From UBA5069 sp963773745 (GTDB lineage Bacteria; Chloroflexota; Anaerolineae; Caldilineales; Caldilineaceae): 64,000 bases of DNA. Both the position numbers and the translations under genes were made by a program. Location: NCBI GenBank assembly GCA_963773745.1, contig CAVZCL010000004.1:248001-312000 (forward strand), read 5' to 3'. This document shows, one piece after another, positions 49,369 through 57,946 of the stretch. Each line of letters begins with the position of its first letter. The stretch's first letter is position 1. The notes beneath the pieces were generated by a model. It was not told where the DNA came from, made no database searches, and saw only the letters and a program-made list of their open reading frames with translations.

Positions 49369-50601
49369 TTACATCGATGCGCCATCCTCAAGCATCTGCT
49401 CCAGCGGGATAATCTGGGCGCCTTCAGGGGCTTCGATCTCGACATCGCTATTGAAGTTGCTGTTGACGGCACTCACGTCGAGGCTGAATGCGGCGTCGCT
49501 CGCCACGCCTGACGCGCTCGGGTCACCCATCATTGCGCCGGCCATACCGATCGTCGAACCCAGGTCCCAGTAGACGTTGCTCTCCGTGTTGTAGACATAG
49601 AGATCGTCCAGACCGATCGCGCTGTTGGTTTCCCACTCCAGGCCAGAGAGGAGCATGGGCGCCAGCATGGGCACCATTTCGGCAACCATCTGGATGTCTG
49701 CGTCGGTCATAGGTGCTGCTCCGGGATCAACGGCAGCCTGCATTTCCATCTGTGCCGAGATCTGCTGCATCAGCATGTCGATAACCGCTGGTTCGGCAAG
49801 GAAGCCGCCCAAGTCAAAGCTCCAGGCGAACTGCGCCACATCGACGCCATCCACGGTTGCGTCATCAAGGCGCTCGACCATGGTATTGGCATCGACGGCA
49901 GCCTGCAGTTCGGGGTTCATCGCAGTGCCCGAGCCCATCATCGCGCCCATTGTGGCGGGATCCATCGAGTTCACGCCCTCTTCCAGCGCGGTCATCGTCT
50001 GATCCATGCTGGCTTCGAGGAAGCCGACCATGTCGAAGCCAATCCAGCCGGAGAGGCCGGGGACAATCTGGCCCACGTCGTCGAGGTTGGCGTAGAAGAA
50101 GCCATCGACAAGGCGCAGGGGCAGGTTCAGTTCAGTGGGGATGGCGACGCCGGCCTGCTGCGAGAGCAGCGTTGCAACCTCATCGGAGAGGCTGATGTCC
50201 CAGGTCATGTCAAAGGCGGCTTCATCATAGAACATCATGCCCATGTTCATACTCTGTTCCATCATCGCCATGGGATCAGAGCCGTCATCCTCCTGCATCA
50301 TGGCCTGGAAATCCTTGGCCTGTTGCATGAATTCCGGGCTGAAGTAGAAGCTGCCGTCAGACACCACGCCGAACGAAATGTCCTGCGGAAGATTGGGCAG
50401 CCCAGTCAGCGAGAAGTCAAAATTAACGCTCGCGTCGTAGGAATTCACTTCCATGTTAGCGGCCCTGGAGTCCTGCAGCAGGGCGCAATCGTCCTCGGAG
50501 AGATCGCCGCAAGGGACGGGCGGCATCTCCTGGGCAAAGGCGGCTGCAGGCATGGCAAGCAGCGCCACAAGCAGTGTGAGTACAAGAAGAATCCTGCGCA
50601 T
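49369..50601 (-). CDS. Exported Met-rich protein of unknown function
   Basis: 410 residues. A Sec signal peptide (LLVLTLLVALLAMPAAAFAQ) precedes a repetitive beta-rich region. Met is unusually frequent (MMEQSMNMGMMFYDEAAFDM, MGAMMGSGTAM). Pieces such as LPLRLVDGFFYANLDDVGQIVP and GLDDLYVYNTESNVYWDLG resemble the LppX/LprG-like lipid-carrier fold known from many exported proteins, but this is only a resemblance. Start ATG at 50601 has AAAGGA 9 nt upstream; the ATGs at 50619-50624 fall on the ribosome binding site itself. Direct repeats upstream may control it. Confidence 0.75.
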   Translation of the reverse strand: MRRILLVLTLLVALLAMPAAAFAQEMPPVPCGDLSEDDCALLQDSRAANMEVNSYDASVNFDFSLTGLPNLPQDISFGVVSDGSFYFSPEFMQQAKDFQAMMQEDDGSDPMAMMEQSMNMGMMFYDEAAFDMTWDISLSDEVATLLSQQAGVAIPTELNLPLRLVDGFFYANLDDVGQIVPGLSGWIGFDMVGFLEASMDQTMTALEEGVNSMDPATMGAMMGSGTAMNPELQAAVDANTMVERLDDATVDGVDVAQFAWSFDLGGFLAEPAVIDMLMQQISAQMEMQAAVDPGAAPMTDADIQMVAEMVPMLAPMLLSGLEWETNSAIGLDDLYVYNTESNVYWDLGSTIGMAGAMMGDPSASGVASDAAFSLDVSAVNSNFNSDVEIEAPEGAQIIPLEQMLEDGASM

Positions 50602-50986
50602 TGGGTCGGTTCCTTTCATCATGTTGGGAAGAATGGTTGATATTCCGGCTGTCTGCGGACGGATAAACTGCGGACGGATAAACCCGGATAAACAAAGAGT
50701 CGAACGACGAACAATTGCTGTGTGCACCGTTGTCGACACCAAAGTTTGTCGACACCAAAGTGAAGTGCCGTGCAAGGCCGCAGCGCCGCGCAAGCGCCTT
50801 GGGGTGGCTCACAGTGTACACCGCACACCTAGAACGAAATGTAATGCCACCTTGTTTCACAGGGATTTCGTGTTTTTTAGCCAACTGCGCGCCAATTGCT
50901 GATTGAGTCTACCATGCCCGGCGGCACGTGGCAATGGCGAAGGCCTCCTTTCTTGTTAACATAACGTTAAGAGGGTGACAGATTAC
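50602..50986. other. Gene-free repeat-bearing leader region
   Basis: About 385 bp without a gene upstream of the Met-rich protein gene. It holds two sets of direct repeats (50653-50692 and 50730-50760) and, at its right end, GTTAACATAACGTTAAG before the plus-strand promoter. Confidence 0.55.
50653..50760. repeat. 15-bp and 16-bp direct repeats upstream of the Met-rich protein gene
   Basis: CTGCGGACGGATAAA occurs at 50653 and 50668 with a partial third copy to 50692. TTGTCGACACCAAAG occurs at 50730 and 50746 (16-bp period), each copy containing the palindrome TGTCGACA. The arrangement on the leader side of the gene suggests paired operator sites (inference). Confidence 0.85.
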
Positions 50987-51015
50987 TTGTTCCACATGGC
51001 GCAATGGGCTATAAT
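50987..51015 (+). promoter_or_regulatory. Sigma-70-type promoter for the GNAT gene
   Basis: TTGTTC (50987-50992), 17-bp spacer, TATAAT (51010-51015). Expected start near 51022 gives an ~80-nt leader to the GTG at 51103. Confidence 0.75.
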
Positions 51016-51102
51016 TGAGCCTTGAAAAAGTGTACATGGCAATGCAGCCCACGCCACCGCCCACGCCACCGCAACGGACTCAACCATGAAGCGTAGTGAC
51101 CT

Positions 51103-52254
51103 GTGATACGACCTTTCCGCCTGGGCGATGTTTTCCTTTTGCAACGCGCGCAGAAGCAGGCGCCAAAGCTGAATGTGGCGCAATCGCTGCTCCAGCCACG
51201 CGCTGCGGTGTGGACTGCATTGACAGCAGGCAACCCGCTCAACCACGCGAAAGTTGCGACCTACGTCCTGCACCAGAACGGACATGGTTTGGCGCGTTCC
51301 GGGTTTTTGCAGGCGCAGCGCCGGCCAGGGCGGGGCGAGGTGGACATTTTGTGCATCGCGCCTGCGCTGGCCACACGGACGGGCCATCCCGCAGTTTGGG
51401 AGAAGCTGCTCGCGCACTGCATTGTGGAAGCGACGCGGGACGGGATGACGCGGCTCTACGCCGACGTGCCTGACCAGCCGCTGCTTGTCAACACGTTTTC
51501 TCATGTGGGCTTTAGTGTTTGTGCGCGGCAGACGCTGTGGCGGCTCGCGCCCGACGAGGTGGCGAGCGCCGTGGTCGCACGCGGTGAAGACGCACAATTG
51601 GCCTGCGTACGGTCCGTGCGACGCAGTGACGAGTGGGAGCTGCTGCGCCTCTATGGGCGCGTCACCCCCAAGGCAGTGCAGGCGGCGGATGGCACATTGA
51701 CTGAGAGGGGCATCCGGCCGCCGATTTTGGAGTGGTGGCAGGGCGGCGACGTGCAGACTTATGTCTGTTGTGACGGGAATGGTGCGGGTCATGGTGCGGG
51801 CGAAGCGCTGAATGGCTGCCTGCGCGTGGTCTCCACCCGCGCCGGTGTGTGGATGCAACTGTGGGCCGACGCCCGCCGCGCGGATGCGGGCGCGGCGCAG
51901 GCGCTGTTGGCAGCCGCGCTGCGCACGCTGCAGAACAAGCGCCGCAGCACGCCTATATACATGCCCGTGCGCGACTACCAGGGCGGTTTGGGCCCGCTAC
52001 TCAGCGATTACGGCTTTGCGCCGATTGCTGATCACGCGCACATGGTCAAGCACCTGCTGCAGCGCGTGGTGGAGAAGGAAACTGTGCGCCAGCAATCGGT
52101 GGAGGCGGCGACCGAGATTGCGGTGACAGCGGGCGGCTATGACGTGCCGCACGGTTCCGGCAAGAGTGCACGCGTTATGCAGCGGCCCGCGTTGCGCCAT
52201 CGCACCTATGTGGCGCTGCAGATGGCCCCACCGGAACAGAGTGGCGACGCGTAA
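51103..52254 (+). CDS. GNAT-like acetyltransferase-fold protein
   Basis: 383 residues from GTG 51103. The N-terminal half (MIRPFRLGDVFLLQRAQ, then GFLQAQRRPGRGEVDILCIAP and WEKLLAHCIVEATRDGMTRLYADVPDQ) has a GNAT-like order of strands. The second half (LRVVSTRAGVWMQLWADARRADAGAAQALLAAALRTL) looks like a second GNAT fold. The canonical acetyl-CoA loop (Q/RxxGxG/A) is not clear in either half, so catalysis is uncertain. Possibly a tandem GNAT of unknown substrate. A good promoter precedes it. Confidence 0.68.
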   Translation: MIRPFRLGDVFLLQRAQKQAPKLNVAQSLLQPRAAVWTALTAGNPLNHAKVATYVLHQNGHGLARSGFLQAQRRPGRGEVDILCIAPALATRTGHPAVWEKLLAHCIVEATRDGMTRLYADVPDQPLLVNTFSHVGFSVCARQTLWRLAPDEVASAVVARGEDAQLACVRSVRRSDEWELLRLYGRVTPKAVQAADGTLTERGIRPPILEWWQGGDVQTYVCCDGNGAGHGAGEALNGCLRVVSTRAGVWMQLWADARRADAGAAQALLAAALRTLQNKRRSTPIYMPVRDYQGGLGPLLSDYGFAPIADHAHMVKHLLQRVVEKETVRQQSVEAATEIAVTAGGYDVPHGSGKSARVMQRPALRHRTYVALQMAPPEQSGDA

Positions 52255-52683
52255 CGTCTTTGGTGCAACGTGGAAAATGTTATGGCGGCCTGCTGGATGT
52301 CCAGCCCGATGCCGCATGAGGAGGTGCAAAATGCGCTGTTCAGTCGTCCAACCTGCCACTTAAATGAACCAATGCCCGGGTACGCGCACAGTGTGGACTC
52401 TCAGGGCATACAGGAATTGAACTGACAATAGACGAGACATAATCAAGAGGAACCAGAGAACCCTTTGAAACCATACCTGGCAACATTGGGCCCCGGCCAG
52501 CGCAAAAAGAAGGCCGCAGGCAAGCCCAATTCAAATGAGGCGGAACGATCGCGGCGCGATGCGCATGCAACAGATCAACCGTCTGCTTATCCGACTACCG
52601 CCTTCCCGAAGAACGGCGAGAATGGGCATACACCCTCCTCGCACGCTCACGGCACTCCAGTTGAACACCTGGACCTTAACAAT
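52255..52683. other. Leader region of the R3H ATPase gene with a short ORF
   Basis: Contains the ten-codon ORF at 52331 and a possible promoter (TTGAAC 52417-52422; TAATCA 52440-52445). It also contains a TTG codon at 52465 that is in frame with the downstream ATPase gene, with no stop between. Whether 52465-52683 is translated is unresolved. Confidence 0.5.
52331..52363 (+). CDS. Short ORF with perfect ribosome binding site (possible leader peptide)
   Basis: MRCSVVQPAT, ten residues, ends TAA. AGGAGG lies 6 nt before the ATG, one of the best Shine-Dalgarno matches in the window. It is the only plausible translated unit between the GNAT and ATPase genes. It may be a leader peptide, a remnant or chance. 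Confidence 0.3.
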   Translation: MRCSVVQPAT

Positions 52684-54477
52684 ATGACAACTCTGCAGAT
52701 TACGGACGACCTCGACGTTCTGCTTGCCGTGTTGCCGGACCGTATTCGCGAGCAGCTTGAAGAACTTGAACAGGCTGGTGACCTGCTTGAAGTCGTGCTG
52801 GACCTGGGGCGCAAGCCCGAAGCCCGTTTCTCAAACGCCGAGGAGACGTTGGGCGATGTTGAGGTGAGCGCCGAGGATATTCAGAAGGTCATCAGCCGCA
52901 TCGGTGACTTTGGTGGCGACAACCGCGCCGGCATTGAGCGCACGCTCCACCGCATTTCGGCCATCCGCAACCGCAAGGGTCAGATTATCGGGCTCACCTG
53001 TCGCGTAGGCCGCGCCGTCTACGGCACCATTGACATCATCAAGGACATTGTCCAGAGCGACAAGAGCATTTTGCTGCTGGGGCGGCCCGGCGTAGGCAAG
53101 ACGACGCTGCTGCGCGAGGCCGCGCGTGTGCGCGGCGAGAACCGCCGCGTGGTTGTTGTGGACACGAGCAACGAAATTGCCGGCGACGGCGACATCCCGC
53201 ACCCGGGGATTGGGCGCGCGCGCCGCATGCAGGTGCCCGATCCTGCGCTTCAGCACGAGGTAATGATTGAGGCGGTGGAAAACCACATGCCGCAGGTCAT
53301 CATCATTGACGAAATCGGCCGTGAGTTGGAGGCCATTGCGGCGCGCACGATTGCCGAGCGCGGCGTGCAGCTGGTGGGCACGGCGCATGGTAATTCGCTG
53401 GAAAACCTGCTCATGAACCCGACACTGTCGGACCTGATCGGCGGGATCGAGTCGGTGACCCTTTCCGACGAGGAGGCGCGCCGGCGCGGCACGCAGAAGA
53501 GCGTGCTCGAGCGCAAGGCGCCGCCCACCTTCGACGTGCTCATTGAAATCCTTGACCGCCAGCGCATGGCAATTCACCATGATGTGGGCGCGGCGGTGGA
53601 TGCAATTCTGCGCGGCCGCGTCATCCCGCCTGAAGTGCGCTCGCTCGACGAGGGCGGTCGCGTTCAGGTGGAGGCGGCCGAAGTGGCGCAGCCCACGCGC
53701 GGGGCCGATATGTCGGGCCGCAAGTCCTCTTCGGGGCGGGGGCCGGTGCAGGGGGGCTATGCCGCCACGGGTGCTGTGCGCAATGGCGGGGCTTACCCGG
53801 CCAGCGCGCCGTCCGCCGATTATGTGGCCAGCGGTGGATCAGCCGGCACCCGCGCCGGCGCTTCTGCTCCAGTTGCGCAGGGGCTCAATGCCCTGCCCGC
53901 AGCGGGCAAGCACCGTTCGCTCGACCTCAACCCGGGCTGGAGTGACGACATCGCCGCCGAGTTTGAGGAGCAGCCTGCGAGCGACGGCACGCAGGGGGAT
54001 GAGCAACCGGGCAAGCGGCGTCTGGCGCGCATCTACCCCTATGGCATTGGGCAGAACCGTCTGCGCACGGCCGCAGCCAGCCTGAACGTGCCCGTGCAGT
54101 TTGTGGAGCACCTGAACCAGGCCGATGCCGTTGTCACACTCAAGAACTATTATCGCCAGCAGCCACAGCCGCTGGTGGAGGCTGAACGCCGGGGCAAGCC
54201 GATCTACATTCTGCGCAGCAACACGATTACGCAGATGGAGCAGTGCCTGGTGGACATGTTTCACCTGACACAGGATTCGACGGATGCCTTCGACACGGCC
54301 ATGAACGAGACGCAGCTGGGCATCCAGCGCATTATGAACGGAGCCAGCGACGTTGAGTTGAGCCCGCAGGCGGCGGGCATCCGCAGCCAGCAGCATCAGC
54401 TCGTGCGTGCGGCCAACCTCATCAGCCACTCGTACGGGCGCGAGCCCTACCGGCGTGTGCGCATCTTTCGCAAGTAG
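52684..54477 (+). CDS. AAA ATPase with R3H domain (Ycf45/SpoIIIAA-like)
   Basis: About 597 residues. It begins ITDDLDVLLAVLPDRIREQLEE, then VVLDLGRKPEARF, the family start. The ATPase core has Walker A LGRPGVGKTTLLREAA (about 130-145), VVVVDTSNEIAGDGDIPH and Walker B VIIIDEIGRELEA. A Ser/Gly/Ala-rich linker leads to a C-terminal region with YPYGIGQNRLRTAAASLNVPVQF and a final R3H-like LVRAANLISHSYGREPYRRVRIF, expected to bind nucleic acid. The start is uncertain; TTG 52465 would add 73 residues of low-complexity sequence, with a weak promoter just upstream. Function in bacteria is unknown. Confidence 0.9.
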   Translation: MTTLQITDDLDVLLAVLPDRIREQLEELEQAGDLLEVVLDLGRKPEARFSNAEETLGDVEVSAEDIQKVISRIGDFGGDNRAGIERTLHRISAIRNRKGQIIGLTCRVGRAVYGTIDIIKDIVQSDKSILLLGRPGVGKTTLLREAARVRGENRRVVVVDTSNEIAGDGDIPHPGIGRARRMQVPDPALQHEVMIEAVENHMPQVIIIDEIGRELEAIAARTIAERGVQLVGTAHGNSLENLLMNPTLSDLIGGIESVTLSDEEARRRGTQKSVLERKAPPTFDVLIEILDRQRMAIHHDVGAAVDAILRGRVIPPEVRSLDEGGRVQVEAAEVAQPTRGADMSGRKSSSGRGPVQGGYAATGAVRNGGAYPASAPSADYVASGGSAGTRAGASAPVAQGLNALPAAGKHRSLDLNPGWSDDIAAEFEEQPASDGTQGDEQPGKRRLARIYPYGIGQNRLRTAAASLNVPVQFVEHLNQADAVVTLKNYYRQQPQPLVEAERRGKPIYILRSNTITQMEQCLVDMFHLTQDSTDAFDTAMNETQLGIQRIMNGASDVELSPQAAGIRSQQHQLVRAANLISHSYGREPYRRVRIFRK

Positions 54478-54506
54478 CTCGACAACCGACGGCGCAGAGC
54501 GGTAGA

Positions 54507-54613
54507 GCCGAAAGGCGCAGAGGCGCAAGGGGACACAAAGAAAAGCCGCAACAAGCACTCGAGGCTTGTTGCGGCTTTTCTTTGTGTCCCTTTGCGCCTC
54601 TGCGCCTTTCGGC
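54507..54613. repeat. 50-bp nearly perfect hairpin, GCAGAGGCGCAAAG family
   Basis: Arms 54507-54556 and 54564-54613 are inverted copies with one small mismatch zone (GCAAGGGG versus GCAAAGGG), around a 7-nt loop. It sits between the R3H ATPase gene and tmk and should end transcription. Confidence 0.92.
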
Positions 54614-54690
54614 GCGTTTGTGATTTACGTGCTTTGCGTGTACATATCTGTAGAGACCCCGCCCAAACCCCACCTGAAGATGGATTGCCT

Positions 54691-55313
54691 GTGAGCCTCT
54701 TTGTAAGCTTTGAAGGACCCGATGGGAGCGGCAAAACGACGCAGATCCTGCTGCTGCGCACTGCGCTGGAGGAGCGCGGGCTGCATGTACTGGCCACGCG
54801 TGAGCCAGGCGGCACGCGCATTGGCAACGCCATTCGCGCGCTGCTGCTCGATCCGCAGAACACCGAGATGTGCCAGCGCGCCGAGACACTGCTCTACGTG
54901 GCCGCACGCGCCCAGATTGTGCATGAGGTGATCCGCCCGCGCTGGCCGAAGGCGCCGTTGTTCTCTGCGACCGCTACGGCGACAGCACGCTGGCCTATCA
55001 GGGCCACGGCCATGGTCAGCCGCTTGAGGAACTGCGCGCGCTCAACCGCTATGCCACGGACGGCCTGCAGCCCGACCTCACGCTCTACATTGACATTGAC
55101 GTGGCAACGGGGCTGGCCCGCAAACCCGCAGGCGCGCTCGACCGGCTGGAAGCCAATACGCTTGCCTTTCATGAAGCGGTGCGCGCAGGGTATCATACGC
55201 TGGCGAAGGCCGACCCGGCGCGCTGGCTTCTGCTGGACGGCACGGAAGCAATCGAGACTCTCCATACAAGAATTCTGGGGCGCGTCACGCAGGCGCTTGC
55301 CACACAATCCTGA
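54691..55313 (+). CDS. tmk: Thymidylate kinase (one frameshift)
   Basis: Phosphorylates dTMP to dTDP, an essential step of DNA precursor supply. P-loop FEGPDGSGKTT (residues 7-17), VLATREPGGTRIGNAIRALL, DRYGDSTLAYQGHG (the DRY...AYQG signature, in the second frame) and LDRLEANTLAFHEAVRAGY are all present. Adding one C to the CCC at 54936-54938 restores VIRPALAEGAVVLCDRYGD and a 207-residue protein, normal for the family. An essential enzyme broken by one homopolymer base is best explained as sequence error. GTG start at 54691. Cotranscribed with the cyclic-di-AMP receptor gene 48 bp downstream. Confidence 0.92.
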
Positions 55314-55361
55314 AGCGGCCCTCGGGCCATCCCCTGCACCCAAACCAGGAGGCAATTGAAG

Positions 55362-55691
55362 ATGAAGCTGATTATGGCAATCATCAACAGCGACGACAGC
55401 CGCAACCTGCTTGACAGGCTTGCGCGTCGTGGTTTTTCGGCAACGGTGACGTCGACCACGGGCGGATTCCTGCGCGTGGGCAACACCACCATCTTTTGCG
55501 GTGTGGCCGACGACAAGGTGGATGAGGTGCTTGGCATCATCCGCGAGAGCTGCCCCAACCGCGTCCAGTATGTGACCCCGCTGCCACCGGTGATGGAGCC
55601 GGGCGAAGTCAACATTCCCACGCCCGTGGAGAAGCATGTTGGCGGCGCGACGATATTCGTGCTCAACGTGGATCACTTCGAGAAGATTTAG
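55362..55691 (+). CDS. Cyclic-di-AMP receptor (PII-like, DarA/PstA type)
   Basis: 109 residues. MKLIMAIINSDDSRNLLDRLARRGFSATVTSTTGGFLRVGNTT is split into the family's N-terminal strand-helix and the GGFLxxGNTT loop that contacts c-di-AMP; the T-loop and FVLNVDHFEKI C-terminus follow. Members form trimers that bind c-di-AMP, often with genes for tmk or DNA polymerase III nearby, as here. Start ATG at 55362 has AGGAGG 9 nt upstream. Confidence 0.92.
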   Translation: MKLIMAIINSDDSRNLLDRLARRGFSATVTSTTGGFLRVGNTTIFCGVADDKVDEVLGIIRESCPNRVQYVTPLPPVMEPGEVNIPTPVEKHVGGATIFVLNVDHFEKI

Positions 55692-56043
55692 CGACCGCGT
55701 TCGCACCCCACCCCAGGCAGTCATCCGTTCAACCAAGCGGCCAGCCACGGCCGCCGACAACCGAAGCGCGTGCGCGGCCCTCTCCGATAGCGGTGCGAGC
55801 CGCTTTGGCGCGCAACCGAATACGGCGCGTATGCGTAGCACTGACTGTGCGTGAAGACCGCATGGCGCATACGCCAAAGGGCGCGCATCGTTTGCAGCGG
55901 CGGCTTCAGTGGTGCATCCGAGACGTGCGGCACTCGTTGCGGAGGGTTGGAAGCCCCCCGCTATGAAAGCGCAGCGGTTTTATATCCAAAGTTAGTCGCG
56001 CACCGGGCACACCGGCTGTATCCTCAAGTCAAGGAGATTGAAG
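55692..56043. other. Gene-free region with GTAGCGG-like element
   Basis: 352 bp. The middle part (about 55895-55975) carries GCAGCGGCGGCTTCAG and GGAGGGTTGGAAGCCCCCCGCTA, a diverged mini-element of the family at 24071. No gene or RNA recognised. An AAGGAG at the right end serves the next gene. Confidence 0.55.
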
Positions 56044-56523
56044 ATGGGCTTCAACAGATTTATGCTGGGCGTGCTCAATTCGCCCCTGCACGGTGTCATG
56101 AGCGGGAGCATCCTTGCCCTCACCTTCACCGGGCGCAAGAGCGGCAAGAGCTTTACCACGCCCATCAATTACGTGCGCGAAACGCAGCCAGACGGCAGCG
56201 AGCGCTACTGGGCCATGAGCGACCGCGACCGCCACTGGTGGCGCAACCTGCGCGGCGGCGCCGAGGTGGTGCTCGAGATCAAGCGCCGGCGCGTGCTGGC
56301 GCAGGGCCAGCTGATTGAAGAGCCTGTTGCGGTGGAAGAGGCGCTGGCGCACTATCTGGAGCTTGCGCCCGGCATGGCACGCTTCATGAAGGTGCCGAAG
56401 CGTGAGGGTGGGCTTGACGCCGCAGCGCTGAAGCAGGCGGCGCAAAAGCAGGTCATCACCTACTTCACGCCGGTCGCGGGCAACGCCCAGCCTGGCGCAG
56501 ATGATGCACAAACGTCGCCATAG
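56044..56523 (+). CDS. Nitroreductase/deazaflavin-dependent reductase-like protein
   Basis: 159 residues of the split-barrel FMN/F420-binding type (DUF385/Ddn-like): HGVMSGSILALTFTGRKSGKSFTTPINYV, YWAMSDRDRHWWRNLRGG and VVLEIKRRRVLAQGQLI. The TGRKSG loop matches cofactor phosphate binding in the family. Whether it uses F420, FMN or none is not resolved. ATG 56044 with AAGGAG 7 nt upstream. Confidence 0.82.
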   Translation: MGFNRFMLGVLNSPLHGVMSGSILALTFTGRKSGKSFTTPINYVRETQPDGSERYWAMSDRDRHWWRNLRGGAEVVLEIKRRRVLAQGQLIEEPVAVEEALAHYLELAPGMARFMKVPKREGGLDAAALKQAAQKQVITYFTPVAGNAQPGADDAQTSP

Positions 56524-56553
56524 CCAAACTGCGCAAGGGCGAGTGGCACACGC

Positions 56554-56642
56554 GTCGTAGCGGTGGGCCAGGAGGCTCTCGTGTTTCGAGCACTGGGGTG
56601 TGCGGCCACCAAAACAAGGGCCAGGAGGCCCTCCGCTACGAC
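56554..56642. repeat. 89-bp mini-element with 16-bp terminal inverted repeats
   Basis: Ends GTCGTAGCGGTGGGCC (56554-56569) and GGCCCTCCGCTACGAC (56627-56642) are inverted with one mismatch. Inside, GGGCCAGGAGGC occurs twice. Same family as the elements at 24071 and 35606. Confidence 0.85.
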
Positions 56643-56718
56643 CCACGTCCACAATTTTCATCCTGCGTTGTGTCAATTCGGTAAAACCGTCTCAATCGAT
56701 TTCTACAGGAGGCAAGAA

Positions 56719-57447
56719 ATGTTCGTACGTATTATGGCGCTCTTTTCGCTTCTGGTTGGCGGCCTGGCCGCCGCAGGCTGCACCGGCTTGCCCGCCTATT
56801 TGGCAACCCAAACGGTTTCCGGGCCAACCGTAACACGCAGCTTTGACATCACTGACTTTGACGGCGTGTCGACAGGCAACGCCTTCAACATCGCCATCAC
56901 ACAGGGGGACACATACTCGGTGGTGGTGACGGTTGACGAAGACGTGATCGACAGGCTGGTGGTGGAGAAGAATGGCAGCACGCTCGTCATCGGCTTCACG
57001 CGCGGCCTCATTACCACACACACGCTGCAAGCCGAGATTACCATGCCGCAATTGAGTGGGCTGGAGGCGAGCGGGGCTTCCACCGTGGCGTTGGTCGGCT
57101 TCTCGGGCGGCATGGCATTCAGGGGCGTTGTATCTGGGGCCAGCCGCATCACCGGCGACATGTCGGCCGCGCGCACGGTGCTGAATGTCGAGGGCGCGAG
57201 CCAGGTAACGTTGCGGGGTGAGAGCGATACGCTCACTGCAAATGGCTCGGGCGCAAGCAAGCTCAACCTGGGCGAACTGGCTGTTCGCAGTGCGCAAGTG
57301 GAGCTTTCGGGTGCGAGCAGTGCGCTCGTCAATGCGGCCGAGGAACTTGACGCGACGGCTAGCGGCGCATCAACCATTGCGTATCTGGGCAATCCGCAGG
57401 TGCGCGAGGACACGAGCGGTTCGTCCACGGTGAAGCCACGCGAGTAG
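56719..57447 (+). CDS. Head-GIN (DUF2807) lipoprotein
   Basis: 242 residues. Lipobox LAAAGC, then TVTRSFDITDFDGVSTGNAFNIAITQ, the DUF2807 signature, and a C-terminal parallel beta-helix made of repeats such as GLEASGASTVAL, VVSGASRIT and VELSGASSALVN, which give the characteristic SGAS steps. Surface protein of unknown ligand. AGGAGG lies 6 nt before the ATG at 56719. Confidence 0.9.
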   Translation: MFVRIMALFSLLVGGLAAAGCTGLPAYLATQTVSGPTVTRSFDITDFDGVSTGNAFNIAITQGDTYSVVVTVDEDVIDRLVVEKNGSTLVIGFTRGLITTHTLQAEITMPQLSGLEASGASTVALVGFSGGMAFRGVVSGASRITGDMSAARTVLNVEGASQVTLRGESDTLTANGSGASKLNLGELAVRSAQVELSGASSALVNAAEELDATASGASTIAYLGNPQVREDTSGSSTVKPRE

Positions 57448-57605
57448 GACGCTGCGTTGGGGCGCGAAACTTTTGCGGCGCACGCAGCGTATAGTACGGT
57501 GAACGGTCAGTTGAGTTGGCCGCGAGCAAACGCAATCAACGCACGACAATTGGCTGCCGCGCAGGCAATTGACGCCGCGGCCGCTGTGCCGCAAGGAGAG
57601 AAATT

Positions 57606-57794
57606 GTGGAGAATTCGAACAAGCAGTTGCGCCGCCAAAACGGCGTCTTTGCAGGAGTATGTGGTGGGCTGGGGGCCTTCTTTGGCATTTCGCCCAACTG
57701 GTTCCGCCTGCTTTTTGTGCTGCTGGCGTTGCCAGGCGGCGTGCCAGGCATTCTGGCGTATGTGATCCTGTGGATCATCATGCCGCGGGGCTAG
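57606..57794 (+). CDS. PspC domain protein
   Basis: 62 residues from GTG 57606 with AAGGAGAG upstream. QLRRQNGVFAGVCGGLGAFFGISPNWFRLLFVLLAL is split between the PspC core and its membrane helix, followed by GILAYVILWIIMPRG. PspC-domain proteins are inner-membrane stress-response regulators; minimal versions like this one are common in Gram-positive and Chloroflexota genomes. Stands alone after the head-GIN gene. Confidence 0.92.
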   Translation: MENSNKQLRRQNGVFAGVCGGLGAFFGISPNWFRLLFVLLALPGGVPGILAYVILWIIMPRG

Positions 57795-57902
57795 GCTCTG
57801 CATTCTGGCGGTGAGCAGCGCGTTCGGTACCTGCGGCGGCTTACACCGCCGCTGCGCAAGCGAAGGCATCGTATTTGGAGCCACCGGCTGGTGTGCATAA
57901 CG

Positions 57903-57935
57903 AAAACGGGCAACCCCGAGCGGGTTGCCCGTTTT
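57903..57935. terminator. Two-way intrinsic terminator
   Basis: AAAACGGGCAACCC pairs with GGGTTGCCCGTTTT (14 bp, CGAGC loop). Serves the convergent pspC and flavin reductase genes. A short GCGGCGGCTTACACCGCCGC stem lies just upstream (about 57834-57853). Confidence 0.9.
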
Positions 57936-57946
57936 GGATTGGTGCG

